The notes: generated by a model not told the origin, from the letters alone. Shown: positions 27,073 through 35,499, counted from the first letter of the stretch. The stretch: DNA of 64,000 nt from Zoogloea oleivorans (GCA_030157785.1 JAOAUC010000002.1:31083-95082), one strand, 5' to 3'. A program made the numbers and translations.

Positions 27073-27102
27073 TTGACTTGCGACCGACGCTCGCGCTAAT
27101 CT
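27073..27102 (+). promoter_or_regulatory. Sigma-70 promoter for metX-metW
   Basis: TTGACT (27073-27078) and TAATCT (27097-27102) are separated by 18 bp. Transcription would begin around 27109-27110, right at the 5' edge of the riboswitch, which supports both calls. Confidence 0.75.
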
Positions 27103-27110
27103 TTGCCCCT

Positions 27111-27166
27111 CAGCGCCGATTTGAACCCTTCAGCTTGCGGGCGCTTTACAAGTACGGCTAAAGCGA
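27111..27166 (+). ncRNA. SAM-II riboswitch
   Basis: The leader of metX matches the SAM-II (metA) aptamer as I know it. A stem AGCGCC (27112-27117)/GGCGCT (27140-27145) encloses a GATTTGAACC loop and CTTGC. The 3' arm AAGTACGGCTAAAG carries the conserved GCTAAA of the pseudoknot. SAM-II aptamers occur in front of metX/metA in alpha- and some other proteobacteria. Bound S-adenosylmethionine should lower methionine synthesis, here probably through the terminator that follows. Confidence 0.82.
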
Positions 27167-27171
27167 CGGCA

Positions 27172-27212
27172 GCCCAGTCCGCGACCGTTCGCCGGCTGGG
27201 TTTTTCGTTTTT
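27172..27212 (+). terminator. Rho-independent terminator in the metX leader
   Basis: CCCAGTC (27173-27179) pairs with GGCTGGG (27194-27200; one G-U pair), followed by TTTTTCGTTTTT. It lies between the riboswitch and the metX start codon at 27227, so it is an attenuator rather than an end-of-gene terminator. Confidence 0.8.
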
Positions 27213-27226
27213 GGGACGAAACACGA

Positions 27227-28357
27227 ATGCAACAAGCACCACAATCCGTCGGAACCGTCGTGCCCCAGCGGGCACACTTCACCGAGCCTCTGCCGCTGAA
27301 AAGTGGTGGCGTGCTGCCGGAATACGATCTCGTATATGAAACCTACGGCCAGCTCAACGCCGCGCGCAGCAACGCGGTGCTGGTTTGTCACGCCCTGTCC
27401 GGCTCCCATCACGTGGCCGGCACCTACGCCGACAAACCGGGCTCCGAAGGCTGGTGGGACAACCTGGTCGGCCCAGGCAAGCCGCTGGATACCGGCAAGT
27501 TCTTCGTCATCGGGGTGAACAACCTGGGCGGCTGCTACGGCAGCTCCGGGCCCAATGCCATCAACCCGGCCACCGGCAAGCCGTGGGGCGCCGACTTCCC
27601 CTTCGTCACCGTCGAAGACTGGGTGGACGCCCAGGCCCGCCTGGCCGACCGGCTCGGCATCGAGCGTTTCGCCGCGGTGGTCGGCGGCAGCCTCGGCGGC
27701 ATGCAGGCCCTGTCGTGGACGCTGCAGTACCCCGACCGGGTCGGCCACGCGCTGGTGATTGCCTCCGCCCCGAAGCTCACCGCCCAGAACATCGCCTTCA
27801 ACGAAGTGGCCCGCCAGGCCATCCTGAAAGATCCGGAATTCCACGGCGGCCACTACTACGAGCACGGCGTGGTGCCCACCCGCGGCCTCGCCCTGGCGCG
27901 CATGATCGGCCACATCACGTACCTGTCGGACGACGCCATGGGCCAGAAATTCGGCCGCACCCTTCGTCACGACAAGCCGGTGTTCAGCTACGACGTCGAG
28001 TTCGAAATCGAGTCCTACCTGCGCTATCAGGGCGACAAGTTCGCCGGCTACTTCGACGCCAACACCTACCTGCTCACCACCAAGGCCCTCGACTACTACG
28101 ACCCGGCCTTCGATTACGCCGGCGACCTGGTGGCCGCCCTCGGCCGCGCCAAGGCCGATTACCTGGTGGTGTCCTTCAGTACCGACTGGCGCTTCGCCCC
28201 GTCGCGCAGCCGCGAGATCGTCTATGCCCTGATGCACAGCGACCGCCGGGTGAGCTACGCGGAGATCGACTGCGCCGCCGGCCACGACTCCTTCCTCCTC
28301 GACGAGCCCCAGTACCACGCCGTGCTGCAGGCCTACATCGACAACATCCGGGTGTGA
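27227..28357 (+). CDS. metX: Homoserine O-acyltransferase MetX
   Basis: An alpha/beta-hydrolase-fold enzyme that activates homoserine for methionine synthesis. The nucleophile is S155 in [22 protein letters not shown] forms the oxyanion region; [13 protein letters not shown] carries the catalytic His near the C-terminus. The length of 376 is normal. Proteobacterial MetX paired with MetW often uses succinyl-CoA rather than acetyl-CoA, and I cannot settle this by eye. It is controlled by the SAM-II riboswitch and terminator just upstream. Confidence 0.95.
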   Translation: MQQAPQSVGTVVPQRAHFTEPLPLKSGGVLPEYDLVYETYGQLNAARSNAVLVCHALSGSHHVAGTYADKPGSEGWWDNLVGPGKPLDTGKFFVIGVNNLGGCYGSSGPNAINPATGKPWGADFPFVTVEDWVDAQARLADRLGIERFAAVVGGSLGGMQALSWTLQYPDRVGHALVIASAPKLTAQNIAFNEVARQAILKDPEFHGGHYYEHGVVPTRGLALARMIGHITYLSDDAMGQKFGRTLRHDKPVFSYDVEFEIESYLRYQGDKFAGYFDANTYLLTTKALDYYDPAFDYAGDLVAALGRAKADYLVVSFSTDWRFAPSRSREIVYALMHSDRRVSYAEIDCAAGHDSFLLDEPQYHAVLQAYIDNIRV

Positions 28358-28367
28358 GGACCGCGCC

Positions 28368-28970
28368 ATGAGTTTCCATCGCTTCGACTACGACGTGATC
28401 GCCAACTGGATCGAGCCCGGCGAACGGGTCCTCGACCTGGGCTGCGGCGACGGCGGCCTGCTGCGCTACCTGGGCGACGTGCGCCAGGTGCGCGGCTACG
28501 GCGTCGAGAACGACCCGGCGCGCCTGCTGGCCTGCGCCAAAAACGGCGTCAATGTCATCCAGATCGACATGGAGCAAGGCCTCGCCGGCTTTGACGACGG
28601 CTTCTTCGATCACGTCATCATGAGCCTGTCCCTGCAGGCCATGCGCAACACCCAGGGCATCCTGCGCGAAATGCTGCGGGTCGGCCACGAAGCGGTGGTC
28701 AGCTTCCCCAACTTCGCCTACTGGCGGCACCGCCAGGCCATCCTCAACGGCCACATGCCGGTTTCCAAGAACCTGCCCTACGAGTGGTACGACACGCCCA
28801 ACATCCGCTTCTTCACCATCGCCGACTTTGACGTGCTGTGCGAGCAGGAAGGCATCGTGATCCTTGAGCGGCTGGCCTTCGACGAGGACAAGGTGATCCT
28901 CGACGAGCCCAACTTCCTCGCCAGCGTGGCCCTCTACCGGCTGGCCCGGAAGGACGCGGCGGCAGGCTGA
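28368..28970 (+). CDS. metW: Methionine biosynthesis protein MetW
   Basis: A 200-residue class I SAM-dependent methyltransferase-fold protein, with VLDLGCGDGGLLRYL as the SAM motif and DHVIMSLSLQAMRN following. MetW regularly accompanies MetX in proteobacteria and is thought to support its activity. It starts 10 bp after metX and shares its transcript. Confidence 0.93.
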   Translation: MSFHRFDYDVIANWIEPGERVLDLGCGDGGLLRYLGDVRQVRGYGVENDPARLLACAKNGVNVIQIDMEQGLAGFDDGFFDHVIMSLSLQAMRNTQGILREMLRVGHEAVVSFPNFAYWRHRQAILNGHMPVSKNLPYEWYDTPNIRFFTIADFDVLCEQEGIVILERLAFDEDKVILDEPNFLASVALYRLARKDAAAG

Positions 28971-29033
28971 CTGCACGGCCGGGATTGCTCTATCATCGGT
29001 GCCGACCTTTCCGTCATTCCCGGAGACCGCACC

Positions 29034-29891
29034 ATGAACACCCCGCAAGCCGGCATCCTGCTGCCGCTGCCGCCCCTCGCCCGCTATCTCGCCTTTTCCC
29101 TGGCACCCGACACCCACGTGGCCGCCGGCCTCGCCGCGCTGCAGGGCGTGGTGGATGGCGAACACACCGTGGCCGGCATCGGCCTGCCCCCGCTGACCGC
29201 CCTCGGCAAGAAAGTCGCCGGACTCAAACCCTTCCCGCCCCTTTCCGGCCCCGGCGTCGAGCTCCCCTCCACGCCCTTCGCCGTGTGGCTGTGGCTGCGC
29301 GGCGACGACCGCGGCGAACTCCTGCACCGCGCCCGCCGCATCGAACAGGCGCTGGCCCCGGTATTCCAGCTGGAAGAATCGTGGGATGCCTTCAAGCACG
29401 ACGGCGGCCGTGACATCTCCGGCTACGAGGACGGCACCGAGAACCCCAAGGACGCCGCCGCCGTGGCCGCCGCCATCGCTGCCGACGGTTCCAGCTTCGT
29501 CGCCGTGCAGCGCTGGATCCACGACTTCGCCCGCTTCGAAGCCATGCAGCCCGAGGAACGCGACGACTGCATCGGCCGCCGCCGCTCCGACAACGAAGAA
29601 CTCGACGACGCCCCCGCGTCCGCCCACGTCAAGCGCACCGCCCAGGAAAGCTTCAGCCCGGAAGCCTTCGTGCTGCGCCGCTCGCTGCCCTGGTCGGAAG
29701 GCAAGAACGCCGGCCTCATGTTCGTCGCCTTCGGCCACAACCTCGACGCCTTCCAGGCCCAGATGCGCCGCATGGTCGGCCTCGAAGACGGCATCGTCGA
29801 CGCCCTGTTCCGCTTCACCAGGCCCCTGTCGGGGGCGTATTTCTGGTGCCCGGGGATGAAGGACGGGAAGCTGGATCTGTCCCTCCCCTGA
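29034..29891 (+). CDS. DyP-type peroxidase (YfeX-like)
   Basis: A 285-residue heme peroxidase. GYEDGTENP is the GxxDG motif with the distal catalytic Asp. HVKRTAQESF and RRSLPW follow in the heme region, and LMFVAFGHNLDAFQAQMRRM near the C-terminus is typical. No Tat or Sec signal is visible, so it is probably cytoplasmic, like YfeX. No encapsulin gene is adjacent. The natural substrate is unknown. Confidence 0.92.
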   Translation: MNTPQAGILLPLPPLARYLAFSLAPDTHVAAGLAALQGVVDGEHTVAGIGLPPLTALGKKVAGLKPFPPLSGPGVELPSTPFAVWLWLRGDDRGELLHRARRIEQALAPVFQLEESWDAFKHDGGRDISGYEDGTENPKDAAAVAAAIAADGSSFVAVQRWIHDFARFEAMQPEERDDCIGRRRSDNEELDDAPASAHVKRTAQESFSPEAFVLRRSLPWSEGKNAGLMFVAFGHNLDAFQAQMRRMVGLEDGIVDALFRFTRPLSGAYFWCPGMKDGKLDLSLP

Positions 29892-29898
29892 GCCTTCA

Positions 29899-30369
29899 AT
29901 GCCCCCCACACCCGCCGATCACACCGAATGGCAAGCCTGGTTCGATGGCTCAGCCCTGCCCAACCCGGGGCGGATCGGGCTTGGCGCCCTGCTGCGCGGC
30001 CCCGGGGGGCAGCAGTTTGAATATTCGGGGATGGCGGCAGACGGCGGCTGCAACAACGAAGCCGAGCTGCTGGCCCTGGGCAAGGCCCTCGAAATGGCGC
30101 GCGACGCCGGCGCCTGCCATCTGGTCGTGCGCGGCGACAGCGATTTCGCCGTCCGCCACCTGCGCGGGGAAGCGCACACCAGCGTCGCCCACCTGCAGGC
30201 GCTCATCCTGCAGGTGCAGCCCCTGCTGGCTGCTTTTACCTCAGTGCGGCTTGAATGGATTCCCCGCCACCGCAACCCGGACGCCGACCGCCTGTCGCGG
30301 GCGGCCCTCGGCCTGCCCGACAAACCCGCAGGGAGCCCCGGAGTTTTAAAGAAGAAGCGGCGCAGATGA
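29899..30369 (+). CDS. RNase H-like protein
   Basis: A 156-residue RNase H fold protein. WFDGSALPNPGRIGLGALL gives the first Asp (about D16), CNNEAELLALGKAL the Glu, VVRGDSDFAVRHL the second Asp and PRHRNPDADRLSR the last Asp, so all four DEDD positions are present. It resembles the compact RnhA-like enzymes also found in archaea and plants rather than E. coli RNase HI. It starts 7 bp after the DyP stop. Its 3' end lies inside a terminator hairpin. Confidence 0.85.
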   Translation: MPPTPADHTEWQAWFDGSALPNPGRIGLGALLRGPGGQQFEYSGMAADGGCNNEAELLALGKALEMARDAGACHLVVRGDSDFAVRHLRGEAHTSVAHLQALILQVQPLLAAFTSVRLEWIPRHRNPDADRLSRAALGLPDKPAGSPGVLKKKRRR

Positions 30370-30389
30370 CTGCAGCCGCCGCTTTTTTT
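30356..30389 (+). terminator. Rho-independent terminator
   Basis: AGCGGCG (30356-30362) pairs with CGCCGCT (30377-30383), followed by seven T. The stop codon of the RNase H-like gene (30367-30369) lies in the loop. Confidence 0.75.
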
Positions 30390-30446
30390 CACTCCCCTCT
30401 GGAATCCGGCTTTGATTTCTTATACACTCCGCCGCCTTCAACACCT

Positions 30447-30531
<85 letters not shown>

Positions 30532-30551
30532 CACAGCAGCACTTCATCAAA

Positions 30552-30628
30552 GCGTCCTTAGCTCAGTTGGTTAGAGCGCCACGTTGACATCGTGGAGGTC
30601 GGCGGTTCGACTCCGTCAGGACGCACCA
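30552..30628 (+). tRNA. tRNA-Val (GAC)
   Basis: A 77-nt tRNA. The acceptor stem GCGTCCT/AGGACGC is perfect. The anticodon stem CCACG/CGTGG holds the loop TTGACAT with anticodon GAC. The T-arm is GGCGGTTCGACTCCGTC and CCA is encoded. It lies 20 bp after tRNA-Leu and is probably cotranscribed. No integrase or attachment-site duplication is visible beside the tRNA pair. Confidence 0.97.
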
Positions 30629-30666
30629 GACTTGCTCCCGGCAAATAGCGGCATGGCGGCAGCAGA

Positions 30667-31227
30667 TCAAAGACAACGCGTATCAGGTCTTTCCGACGCC
30701 AGTTCCTCGTCCAGCAGACGCGCCGCAATAAGGCCGTTAGCCAGCCCGAATATCGTGGCCGCGAGCGCAAACACCGGTACCAGGTAAAAAACCCCGTTAT
30801 GGGGCACCAGCCAGATGCGGGCCACCAGCACCTGCCCGCCGATGTGGGCAAAGGCGGCCAGCACGCTGTGGCTCACCGGCCCGAACCAGCGCTTCGGCAG
30901 GTGCATGGCCAGGCCCAGCACCGCCAGGCTGGCCAGGCTGCCCACCAGGCTCAGGAAGAAACCCGGGGCCAGGAACTGGCCGAGCAGCAGGCTGCCCACC
31001 AACACCCGCAGCAGGGCCACCCACACTGCATCGCGCCAGCCCCAGCGGGCCAGCACCACCAGCGTGATGATGTTGGCCAGCCCCGGCTTGACCCCCGGCA
31101 GCGGCAGCGGGATCGCCGCCTCGGCCACGGTGAGCACAATGGCCGCCGCGGCGTGACGGGCCACCCGGTGGTCGTCCGCTGTGGGCGTCAGGACGATTTC
31201 AGTAATTGAGCGAGTCATAGTCGGCAT
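30667..31227 (-). CDS. Gx transporter family membrane protein (heptaprenyl diphosphate synthase component I-like)
   Basis: A 186-residue protein with about five hydrophobic helices. PLPGVKPGLANIITLVVLARWG near the N-terminus is the defining segment of the Hpre_diP_synt_I/Gx transporter family. The fold suggests a small ECF-like substrate-binding membrane protein; the ligand is unknown. The ATG at 31227 overlaps the NusG-II gene by 29 bp; an ATG at 31218 is possible. In other genomes such genes sit beside NusG-domain-II and ApbE genes. Confidence 0.8.
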   Translation of the reverse strand: MPTMTRSITEIVLTPTADDHRVARHAAAAIVLTVAEAAIPLPLPGVKPGLANIITLVVLARWGWRDAVWVALLRVLVGSLLLGQFLAPGFFLSLVGSLASLAVLGLAMHLPKRWFGPVSHSVLAAFAHIGGQVLVARIWLVPHNGVFYLVPVFALAATIFGLANGLIAARLLDEELASERPDTRCL

Positions 31228-31606
31228 TGCGCCCGGAAAGGGCCAGGCTCACCTGGTTGGGCGCACAGATGGCCACCGCACCGGCCGTGTGCAGCCAGCC
31301 CTGGCGCACGCAATACTGGCGCGGGCCGGGGTCGGAAGCCACCCGCGCCCGGCCGGGCTGGATCTCGACGCGGGTGGTACCAAGAGGCCCCGGCACTTCG
31401 ACGATGCGCGGCATCGACAGATCAACCTCGGCAAACACCGTACCGCCCGACCTGATGATCGCCTTGTCGGGCCGGCCGCCCTTCCACAGGCTCAGGGCCG
31501 ACAGCACGCACAGGGCCAGCGCACAGCCCAGCACCAGCACATCGCCCGCTTTCAAATGCGCCGCCCAGGCGCCCAGCCAGCAACGCAGGGCGGGCAGGTC
31601 GATCAC
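31199..31606 (-). CDS. NusG domain II-containing protein
   Basis: A 135-residue membrane-anchored protein. One hydrophobic segment (about residues 20-40, GDVLVLGCALALCVLSALSLW) is followed by a beta-rich extracytoplasmic domain with GPLGTTRVEIQPGRARVASDPGPRQYCVRQGW, the NusG-II pattern with its Cys. Start is GTG; the GTGA overlaps the rapZ stop by 4 bp. The neighbour downstream is a Gx transporter, the usual partner. The function is not established. Confidence 0.8.
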   Translation of the reverse strand: MIDLPALRCWLGAWAAHLKAGDVLVLGCALALCVLSALSLWKGGRPDKAIIRSGGTVFAEVDLSMPRIVEVPGPLGTTRVEIQPGRARVASDPGPRQYCVRQGWLHTAGAVAICAPNQVSLALSGRNADYDSLNY

Positions 31607-32445
31607 GTCTTGAAGGAACGGTGGCGCACCAGCACCCGGGCGTTTTCACTGAAGCGGCTGGCCAGCTGTTCGGCGACATACACCGAGCGATGCTGGCCGC
31701 CGGTACAGCCGATGGCGATGGTCAGGTAACTGCGGTTGTCATTCACGTAAGCCGGCAGCCACGAGGCCACAAAGCCGTAGATGTCGTCCACCATCTGGCC
31801 GACCTCCTGCACCTTCTCGAGGAAGTCGATCACCGGCTGGTCGCGGCCGGTGAGGGGGCGCAAGACGGGGTCGTAATGGGGATTGGGCAGGCAACGCACG
31901 TCGAAGACCAGATCGGCGTCCATCGGGATGCCGTGCTTGAAGCCGAAGGACTGGAACAGCAGAGTGATCTGGCTGCCCGCCTTCAGCTCCATGAAGCTCT
32001 TCACCCAGTTGCGCAGGGTGTTGGCGGACAGCTCGCTGGTATCCAGGCGCTGGCCCAGTTCGGAAATCAGCGCCAGGGCCTCCCGCTCGCGGGCGATGGC
32101 TTCGCCGAGGGTGCTGCATTCGTCGGCCAGGGGATGCTTGCGGCGGGTTTCGGAGAAACGGGCAATAAGGGTTTCATCGCGGGCATCGAGGAAAAGGAAG
32201 CGCACATCGTCGACCATCCCGCGCAGGGTTTCCACCTGCCTGGGCAGCGCCGCGATGCTGGCGCCGGAGCGCACATCCACGGCCACCGCGATGCGCTGGT
32301 AACCGGCTCCGCGCAGGTGCGTGACGAGTTGCGGAAGAAGTGCCGACGGCAGGTTATCGACCACGTAATGGCCGGCATCCTCCATCACATTGAGCGCGAC
32401 GCTCTTGCCCGAACCGGACAGACCGCTGATCAGAACGAGTTGCAT
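31603..32445 (-). CDS. rapZ: RNase adapter protein RapZ
   Basis: A 280-residue nucleotide-binding protein with Walker A in VLISGLSGSGKSVALNVMEDAGHYVVDNLP, RFLFLDARDETLIARFSETRRKHPL, and the C-terminal IAIGCTGGQHRSVYVAEQLA loop. In E. coli RapZ presents the sRNA GlmZ to RNase E; in betaproteobacteria the gene more often accompanies hprK and ptsN, which are absent here. The ATG at 32445 fits the family start. It overlaps the NusG-II gene by 4 bp. Confidence 0.94.
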   Translation of the reverse strand: MQLVLISGLSGSGKSVALNVMEDAGHYVVDNLPSALLPQLVTHLRGAGYQRIAVAVDVRSGASIAALPRQVETLRGMVDDVRFLFLDARDETLIARFSETRRKHPLADECSTLGEAIAREREALALISELGQRLDTSELSANTLRNWVKSFMELKAGSQITLLFQSFGFKHGIPMDADLVFDVRCLPNPHYDPVLRPLTGRDQPVIDFLEKVQEVGQMVDDIYGFVASWLPAYVNDNRSYLTIAIGCTGGQHRSVYVAEQLASRFSENARVLVRHRSFKT

Positions 32446-32597
32446 GACATGACCCTGTTTCAAGGAAGACGGCCGGTCTAGGGTGCCAGCCTGCCACGCG
32501 TCGGCAACAGGCATGTCACCGCGCGCAGAAACAGCATAAACAAAACATCCTGCGAACACCCAGCTCGTTTTCCACGCAATGTCACACTTTTGTTAAT

Positions 32598-33515
32598 TTA
32601 CGTCACAAGCAACACATGCCCTTGCCGAACAGCCACGCCGGCCCGTTCGAGCTCGCCAACCAGCCAGGCCGCCAGGGCCTCCGGCGTCAGGCCGAGAAAG
32701 CGCCGGTTGGCCTCCCGGTACAGGGGAACCTCTGCCAGATAGGCCGGCAGGGTGTCCAGGTCCATGCTCCGCTGCTCCAGAAGCATGAAGGTGATGCAGG
32801 CCCGGATCGCATTGCGGGCCATGCGCGCACCATCGTCCTCGAAGGCCTTGAGGCGGGCAAAGGCCGCTTCCAGGGCTTCATCCACCTCGGCAAAAGGCGC
32901 CCCGTGGCCGGGGATCACCCGGTCAATGGGCAGCCGGGCGATGGCTTCCAGCGTGGCCCGTGCGCCCTCCAGCCCGCCGCCGCTGCCGATGACCTCGGCA
33001 AACAGGATGCCGAAGCCATCCCGCCACAGGGCATCGCCAGAAATCAGTACGCGCGCATCGGGGGCATGAAAGACCAGCGCGTCCATATCGTGGCCCGGCG
33101 CCGGCAGGGCCTGCCATTCCAGCCCGCCCATGGGCAGGCGCTCACCGGGGGCAAGCAGATGATCGGCCTTGAAGACCTCGCCCTGCTGGGCGGCAACGCT
33201 GAGCAGCAGGGCCTCCTCGTCCCAGTCCGCCACCATGCCGGCCATGCCCTCGGGCACGCCGATGCGGCATCCGAAGGCGCGCTGCACCGCGGCGTTGCAG
33301 CCGATATGGTCGGAATGGGAATGGGTGTTGATGAGGCGCTCGAGACGCCGGCCGCCCAGGGCGCCACGGATCAGCGCGACGGTCTGCGCCGCATGGCTGA
33401 CGTAGCCCGTGTCCACCAGCGTGGCCTCGGCACCGTCGAAGAGCAGCACGTTGTTGGCCGACAGCCAGCCCCGCTCCAGCACATGGATGGCGGACGGTAA
33501 CGAACAGCGGGTCAC
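32598..33515 (-). CDS. Metallo-beta-lactamase-fold hydrolase
   Basis: A 305-residue MBL-fold enzyme. The zinc motif is THSHSDHIGCNAAV (HxHxDH), followed by LPAPGHDMDALVFH, SGDALWRDGFG and VIPGHGAPF, a complete dinuclear zinc set. The C-terminal helical part resembles the thioester/lactone hydrolase branch. The substrate is unknown. The start is GTG at 33515, three bases after the stop of the small DUF1289 gene, so it is probably cotranscribed with the frmA-fghA group. Confidence 0.85.
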   Translation of the reverse strand: MTRCSLPSAIHVLERGWLSANNVLLFDGAEATLVDTGYVSHAAQTVALIRGALGGRRLERLINTHSHSDHIGCNAAVQRAFGCRIGVPEGMAGMVADWDEEALLLSVAAQQGEVFKADHLLAPGERLPMGGLEWQALPAPGHDMDALVFHAPDARVLISGDALWRDGFGILFAEVIGSGGGLEGARATLEAIARLPIDRVIPGHGAPFAEVDEALEAAFARLKAFEDDGARMARNAIRACITFMLLEQRSMDLDTLPAYLAEVPLYREANRRFLGLTPEALAAWLVGELERAGVAVRQGHVLLVT

Positions 33516-33518
33516 CGC

Positions 33519-33698
33519 CTAGTCCGAGGCTTGCGCCGACTCGCCAGGCAGGGGCTTGAGGGCTGCCAGCGCCGCATCCCCGGTACCGCTGTCGGAATCG
33601 GTGTTGCCGAAGATCTCGTCGGCACTCCGCCCGCAACCGACGCAGTAGCCGCTCTCGTCTATCTCGCAGATGCCGACGCAGGGGTTGTCGTCACTCAT
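33519..33698 (-). CDS. DUF1289 family small protein (copy A)
   Basis: A 59-residue protein, MSDDNPCVGICEIDESGYCVGCGR followed by SADEIFGNTDSDSGTG and an Ala/Leu/Pro tail. The CxxxC...CxxC cysteines of DUF1289 are intact, suggesting metal or Fe-S binding; the C-terminal part is diverged compared with copy B. A clear AAGGAG ribosome site sits 5 bp before the ATG. It lies 10 bp downstream of a second DUF1289 gene and is easily missed because of its size. Confidence 0.8.
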   Translation of the reverse strand: MSDDNPCVGICEIDESGYCVGCGRSADEIFGNTDSDSGTGDAALAALKPLPGESAQASD

Positions 33699-33708
33699 CG
33701 TCGGCTCC

Positions 33709-33900
33709 TTACGCGTCGCCGAACATGGCGGCCTCGGCCGCTGCCTGCCGGGTGGTGACTTCGGCCAGGATGGCGCGCTTGCGCTCGTCCGTGGCGCGGC
33801 TCCACTCGGTGATTTCGGGAATGGTACGAAAACAGCCTTCGCAGTAGCCGGTGGCCGGCGTCATGCGACAGATGTTGATGCAGGGGGAAACAATGGTCAT
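33709..33900 (-). CDS. DUF1289 family small protein (copy B)
   Basis: A 63-residue protein, MTIVSPCINICRMTPATGYCEGCFRTIPEITEWSRATDERKRAIL, a textbook DUF1289 domain with the four cysteines in CxxxC...CxxC and the IxEWxxxxxxEKRAIL-like helix. The function is unknown. The ATG at 33900 is used; a much longer in-frame reading upstream is only the antisense-phase shadow of neighbouring genes. It precedes copy A. Confidence 0.88.
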   Translation of the reverse strand: MTIVSPCINICRMTPATGYCEGCFRTIPEITEWSRATDERKRAILAEVTTRQAAAEAAMFGDA

Positions 33901-33965
33901 GGGGCGCTCTGTAGGGAAAACATGCCCGCCGCTACGTGGCGGCAGGTCGTGGGATATCTGATTAT
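33901..33965 (-). other. 65-bp spacer with weak hairpin between DUF4126 and DUF1289 genes
   Basis: On the minus strand GCCGC and GCGGC flank ACGTA-centred sequence, followed by GGGCATGTTTT. This could be a weak terminator for the DUF4126 gene or a promoter leader for the DUF1289 pair; the evidence does not decide. Confidence 0.3.
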
Positions 33966-34646
33966 TTATCGCAGACCTTCGCCGGTCTGTCCAGCCAGCC
34001 GCGGCCGCAACAGGCTGCGCACGAAGCGCCACAGCACCACGATCAGCAGCACCGCCAGCACGATGAAGACCACCAGCACGCCGAGGAACAGCAGCGGCTG
34101 ATGGAGCAGGGTCCACATCCCGCCGGCAAAAAGGGCATCTTCGCCGAAGGAGGTGATCACGTTGCTGAAGGGCTCCGGCGAGGTGTTGATGGCCGCCCGG
34201 GCACTGGCCTTGGCCAGATGGGTGCCCGCCGCCAGGGTGCCGCCGAGCAGACCCATGGCGAGTTGCAGCGCGCCGCCCTGGTCGCCCATCACCGCCGCGG
34301 CCAGCGCAGCGCCGGCCGGAATGCGGATGAAGGTATGCACCGCATCCCAGGCAGAATCCAGCCAGGGCAGCTTGTCGGCAAAGAACTCGACGACCAGCAG
34401 CAGGCCGGAAATCCCCAGCACCAGCGGATGCGCCAGGATGCCCAGGCCGCCCGGCAGATGCACGCCGGCAAACCGCGCCAGCGCACCCAGAACAAAGACC
34501 AGCGCGTACAGGCGCAGGCCGCTGGCCCAGCCCAGCCCCGCCGCCAGGGCCGCCAGCGAGGCGAGATCCAGCGGCACCTCGCGCCAGTCGAGGAGCGGCT
34601 GGATGCCCTCCACAACGGCAGCGAGATCGGGGCTGACCAGCTCCAT
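33966..34646 (-). CDS. DUF4126 domain-containing membrane protein
   Basis: A 226-residue integral membrane protein with about six hydrophobic helices. LAAGLGWASGLRLYALVFVLGALARFAGVHLPGGLGILAHPLVLGISG and FADKLPWLDSAWDAVHTFIRIPAGA are the conserved core of DUF4126. The end is a basic tail. No function is known. It starts 3 bp after the fghA stop, so it is cotranscribed with the formaldehyde genes. Confidence 0.85.
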   Translation of the reverse strand: MELVSPDLAAVVEGIQPLLDWREVPLDLASLAALAAGLGWASGLRLYALVFVLGALARFAGVHLPGGLGILAHPLVLGISGLLLVVEFFADKLPWLDSAWDAVHTFIRIPAGAALAAAVMGDQGGALQLAMGLLGGTLAAGTHLAKASARAAINTSPEPFSNVITSFGEDALFAGGMWTLLHQPLLFLGVLVVFIVLAVLLIVVLWRFVRSLLRPRLAGQTGEGLR

Positions 34647-34649
34647 CGC

Positions 34650-35498
34650 CTAAGCCTTCAGGTATTGCGCATGGTGGGCCAGGTGGTCCGCCATGAAGGT
34701 GGAGATGAAGTAGTAGCCGTGGTCGTAGCCCGCATGGCGGCGTAAGGTCAGCGGCTGGCCGTCGGAACACACCTGCTCGAAACGCTCCGGGTTGAGCTGG
34801 GTGGGCAGGAACTGATCGTCCAGCCCCTGATCGATGAGAATCGGCGGGCAGCGCCTGCCATCCTCCACCAGCGCCGTGGCATCGTGCTGGCGCCACAGGC
34901 TGCGGTCCTCGCCGAGGTAGCCGCCGAAGGCTTTCTCGCCCCACGGACACAGGCTCGGCGCGGCAATCGGCGCAAAGGCCGACACCGAGCGATACAGGTC
35001 CGGGTGACGCAGGGCCAGGGTCAGCGCCCCATGCCCGCCCATCGAATGACCGAAGATGCCGCAACGGGCCAGATCGGCCGGAAAATGCGCGGCCACCAAC
35101 TGGCGCAGTTCGCCGGTGATGTAGCTCTCCATGCGCCAGTTGCGCGCCCAGGGTTCGCGCACGGCGTCCAGATAGAAACCGGCACCGACGCCAAAGTCCC
35201 AGTTGGCCGCCTCGCCGGGCACATTGGCCCCGCGCGGGCTGGTGTCCGGGGCGACCAGCATCAGACCCAGCTCGGCAGCCATCCGCTGGGCGCCCGCCTT
35301 GATGGGAAAGGTTTCCTCGGTGCAGGTCAGCCCGGCCAGGTAGAACAGAACCGGCACCGGGCCGCTGGCGGCCTGCGGCGGCACGAACACGGCAAACTTC
35401 ATCGGCAGACCGATGGCCCGCGAGTCGTGCCGGTAAAAGCCCTGGCGGCCGCCGAAGCAGCCGTGTTCTACGATCCTCTCGAACGAGGTGTTGTCCAT
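34650..35498 (-). CDS. fghA: S-formylglutathione hydrolase
   Basis: An esterase-fold enzyme that splits S-formylglutathione to formate and glutathione, the second step of formaldehyde oxidation. The 282 residues include the nucleophile in IFGHSMGGHGAL, the oxyanion part FYLAGLTCTEETF, and RRHAGYDHGYYFISTFMADH with the catalytic His. It begins one base after the frmA stop, and so forms a coupled pair with it. Confidence 0.96.
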   Translation of the reverse strand: MDNTSFERIVEHGCFGGRQGFYRHDSRAIGLPMKFAVFVPPQAASGPVPVLFYLAGLTCTEETFPIKAGAQRMAAELGLMLVAPDTSPRGANVPGEAANWDFGVGAGFYLDAVREPWARNWRMESYITGELRQLVAAHFPADLARCGIFGHSMGGHGALTLALRHPDLYRSVSAFAPIAAPSLCPWGEKAFGGYLGEDRSLWRQHDATALVEDGRRCPPILIDQGLDDQFLPTQLNPERFEQVCSDGQPLTLRRHAGYDHGYYFISTFMADHLAHHAQYLKA

Positions 35499-35499
35499 C

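Noticed and set aside
33901..35064. Extended version of the second DUF1289 protein
   Set aside because: The added 388 codons are out-of-phase reading of DUF4126 and fghA; the DUF1289 family begins at the ATG at 33900.
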